A program made the position numbers and the translations under genes. The notes under the pieces were generated by a model, which saw only the letters and a list, made by a program, of their open reading frames with translations, ran no database searches and was not told where the DNA came from. Positions 50,583-64,000 of a stretch of 64,000 nt of DNA are shown in pieces (the first letter of the stretch is position 1; every line of letters begins with the position of its first letter). This stretch comes from Antedon mediterranea (Eukaryota > Echinodermata > Crinoidea > Comatulida > Antedonidae): contig NC_092674.1 of the NCBI RefSeq assembly GCF_964355755.1, forward strand, positions 6,143,001 through 6,207,000, read 5' to 3'.

Positions 50583-50698
50583 CTGTAAGCCGTGAAGTTC
50601 AGCATCGTGAGCAGATAGATTATGGAGATGAGAAAAACATCTGTAAGCCGTGAAGTTCAGCATCGTGAGCAGATAGATTATGGAGATGAGAAAAACAC
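50583..50698. repeat. 58-bp perfect tandem duplication
   Basis: Unit starts CTGTAAGCCGTGAAGTTCAG at 50,583 and again at 50,641; the two copies look identical, so it is recent. Confidence 0.92.
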
Positions 50699-51480
50699 TC
50701 CACATTTTACCAGCTTTTACCAGGTTCTAGGTTTTACAGACAATTTTAAATATTACTTTTCAGATTTTTAAAACAAATGTATCAAAGGCTTAGTAATTAT
50801 TTTTTTCTGTACAACAATACATTTTAAATATGTATTTAATTTCATGTGATGTTTTACAAACCGACTTAACAGTGAATTGGGCTATTCCTGTTTCTGTATG
50901 CTCTATCCATAATTATACTGTAGGCCTACACCGAAGCATAGAACTACATAGAATAATAACTAAATTTACTGTATTCAATGTAATATTGATTAATAGATTG
51001 TTAAAAATTGTACTGAAGTAAAATTAATGGTAGATCATTTTTAAATTGTATTTAGTATTTAAAATGTGTTTATTTGCCTTTGTTAATTTGCTTTTTTTTT
51101 TTTTTATAACTTCACGTATTGTATTGTTTTTTGGTCACAGTATATATTGTTATTGACTGTGTATTATTGTGTCGTAGCGCACATATGTTTCTCACTGCCA
51201 AATGACATCAAAGTAATAATAATTATATCTAATCTATATGACACTTAGGATCAAAGAATTGTTTAAAACTCATTATATTGCTCAATTCTATAAATGCAGT
51301 CACAATTATTTGAAATAAACTGTCATTCAATTTCCACAGCACTATAATACTGTGTTGAACTGTTTGTACTGTGTGTCAATCAATGTATTGTGGTCTATGC
51401 GTAGAGAATTAGAACTTTTTAAACAGATTTAAAACATATATATTTACATAATTATACTGGCACATTATCCAGTACCTACT

Positions 51481-51580
51481 TATAAAGTCAAGTTATGAGA
51501 GAAAAGACAATATAGGGGGCGGTATTTACACGTGTCTTTTTGATGGTGGAAGATCTCCATCCTGTCAGGGATCGAGCATT
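51481..51580 (+). other. Probable non-coding first exon of ABCE1
   Basis: A GTAAGT donor begins at 51581 after GCATT. The matching acceptor is TTTCACAG ending at 52262, with untranslated exon 52263-52285 leading to the ATG in CATCATCATGCC. The transcription start is not visible; the left edge is arbitrary. Inferred from splice signals only. Confidence 0.4.
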
Positions 51581-52285
51581 GTAAGTCAATTAAATATTAC
51601 ATTTTGTTGTGAAATAACTTTTTAAATTGGAATCGCTTTTGCGTTAGTTGTTAGTCGGATAATCCGTGGTCAGCATAATTTGTTCAATGATATTGTTTGA
51701 CAGTGATAAACGTTTGTATTTATTCAATGTTCACGAACATATTGTTTCACTTTCTGTATGTAGGCTAGCCGCGGCCTAGCTTGATGGCCTCTCTGTTATA
51801 GGCCTAGGCTACCCCTTGTTGACCCAGCTCCTTTTAGTCCGACTACCCTACTAGGCCTAGAAGCAAGTTTGGTAGCCCTAACTACTCTAGTCTTCTTTAT
51901 ATCAAAGTGATCTGGGCTAGCCTATGCCTAGTCTGGCTTACAATTTAACTACTTAAAAAATAACATTGAATTTCTAAAAATTAATTATTAAATTTATTAG
52001 GCCCCCTAGTTTTATTTATTAGTTAGGCCTAGACTAGTAGGAGGAGACTATTTTATACTTATGTCATGTAGGCATAGAATTGGAACTACAGTATTTAATT
52101 AAACAAATTTGAACAATGGTTAAAATTGTACTTGTATCACTACAGGTTTTATCTAATATGTTGAGCTACAATTGCCTATTTCAAATTACTGTATATTGTT
52201 TTTTATTTTTAATACAATATTTGATATGTGTTTTTAATTATTAAAGTACCTTAATTTCACAGGAGATAATTAGGTCATCATCATC

Positions 52286-63224
<10,939 letters not shown>

Positions 63225-63227
63225 GAG

Positions 63228-63312
63228 GGCAGCAGACATAACATCATATAGAGGGCAGCAAACATAACATCATATAGAGGGCAGCAAATATATCAGCATA
63301 AAGAGGGCAGCA
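63228..63312 (+). repeat. AGAGGGCAGCAAACATAACA tandem in the ABCE1 3'UTR
   Basis: About four units of 26-30 bp starting a few bases after the ABCE1 stop. Confidence 0.85.
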
Positions 63313-63689
63313 AACAACATAAATTAATTGATGCTGATAGAAATTATCATTCAATGAAATTTTGCAACAACTGAAATTATGTTGTAAAGTTGATTCTAAT
63401 GGAAAACCAATGTTGGACCTATTGACGCTGAAGTGTCAAAGGTTATATTTTATTTTGTGTAAATGTTCTTGGAACTAGGTTCTAAGAGTGTCTGTGGTGA
63501 ACCTTTTTTTGGTATCTGTTACTTGTATATAAATCTATAGATAAGCACTAGATACAAATTACTCTATGGTGTGTACACAATTTGATGAAATCAACCAGAT
63601 ATTTAGCTAAGAAAGTCTACAAGTAGTATCCCCATTTTACACTTTCTCTGGGAAAAAATTAGAAACAAGTGTTTCTCAACTGATTTGTG

Positions 63690-64000
63690 TCATATGGGGT
63701 CTATATATCCACCAAAAAAAAGTTCCAGCTCATCTGGCCTGGGGAAAGCCGCCATTTTGGATTTTCAAAATGGCCGCCGTAAAATACAGGTTTTTGCTCA
63801 TATCTCCTCTTCTACATCATGCATGGAAATGATTTTGGTGGCAAAATGTATGTTTTGAGGGTCAAGGAATCTAAATACAGCATTTTGAAGTTCACTCAAT
63901 GACCGCCATCTTGTTTTTCAAAATGGCCGCCTTAAAATACAGATTTGTGCTTATCTCAGCTTCTGTATCATGTATAGACATGATTTTGGTGGCAAAATGT
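63690..64000. repeat. About 153-bp tandem repeat with AAAATGGCCGCC
   Basis: CAAAATGGCCGCCGTAAAAT at 63,766 recurs at 63,919, and ATGATTTTGGTGGCAAAATG recurs with the same spacing. The array runs out of the window on the right. Confidence 0.8.

Larger units (their letters stand above)
48003..51400 (+). other. OTUD4 3'UTR / intergenic DNA
   Basis: AT-rich sequence with no convincing exon. It holds an interrupted CArG MITE (48905-49229), a 58-bp tandem duplication (50583-50698) and an AATAAA at 51314-51319 that could end a long 3'UTR. The extent of the UTR is unknown. Confidence 0.4.

Overview
This is eukaryotic, intron-rich, AT-rich nuclear DNA. It has GT-AG introns, many small interspersed repeats, and five protein genes of clear animal (bilaterian) type. 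The gene set, intron density and abundant AGGCCTA-rich tracts fit a marine invertebrate deuterostome, most likely an echinoderm. That is an inference, and no species is assigned.

Layout. (1) 1-11,006, + strand: the 3' part of a PDGF/VEGF-family growth factor gene, with the complete eight-cysteine knot and a CxCxC-rich tail. Its first exons lie upstream or were not found. (2) 15,889-21,026, - strand: a complete cyclin G gene (7 coding exons, 356 aa). (3) 23,547-33,130, + strand: a complete cyclin I gene (6 coding exons, 327 aa), divergent from cyclin G. (4) 36,700-48,002, + strand: a complete OTUD4-like deubiquitinase gene (21 coding exons, 808 aa). (5) 52,286-63,224, + strand: a complete ABCE1/Rli1 gene (14 coding exons, 611 aa). 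Exon boundaries were read by hand from splice sites, phase continuity and remembered family alignments. All four complete models keep frame throughout.

The divergent cyclin G / cyclin I pair and the OTUD4-ABCE1 neighbours match pairs that are adjacent on human chromosome 4 (CCNI-CCNG2 and ABCE1-OTUD4), and human PDGFC and VEGFC are on the same chromosome. The window therefore looks like a preserved piece of an ancestral linkage group. The two cyclins share intron positions, as expected if they arose by inverted duplication.

The rest is repeat-rich. A palindromic MITE family is present in at least 23 full or partial copies. Each copy carries an internal ~20-bp module whose core (CCAAATATGG / CCATATATGG) is a perfect CArG-box (SRF site) consensus. 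Other items include a 2.3-kb near-perfect palindrome inside a tRNA-derived SINE in an ABCE1 intron, a TTAA-flanked piggyBac-like MITE, a 1.3-kb CAGGG-ended element, two copies of a ~0.5-kb MITE with TA target sites, several minisatellites, and a tRNA-like sequence. No CRISPR array, operon or prokaryotic feature is present.
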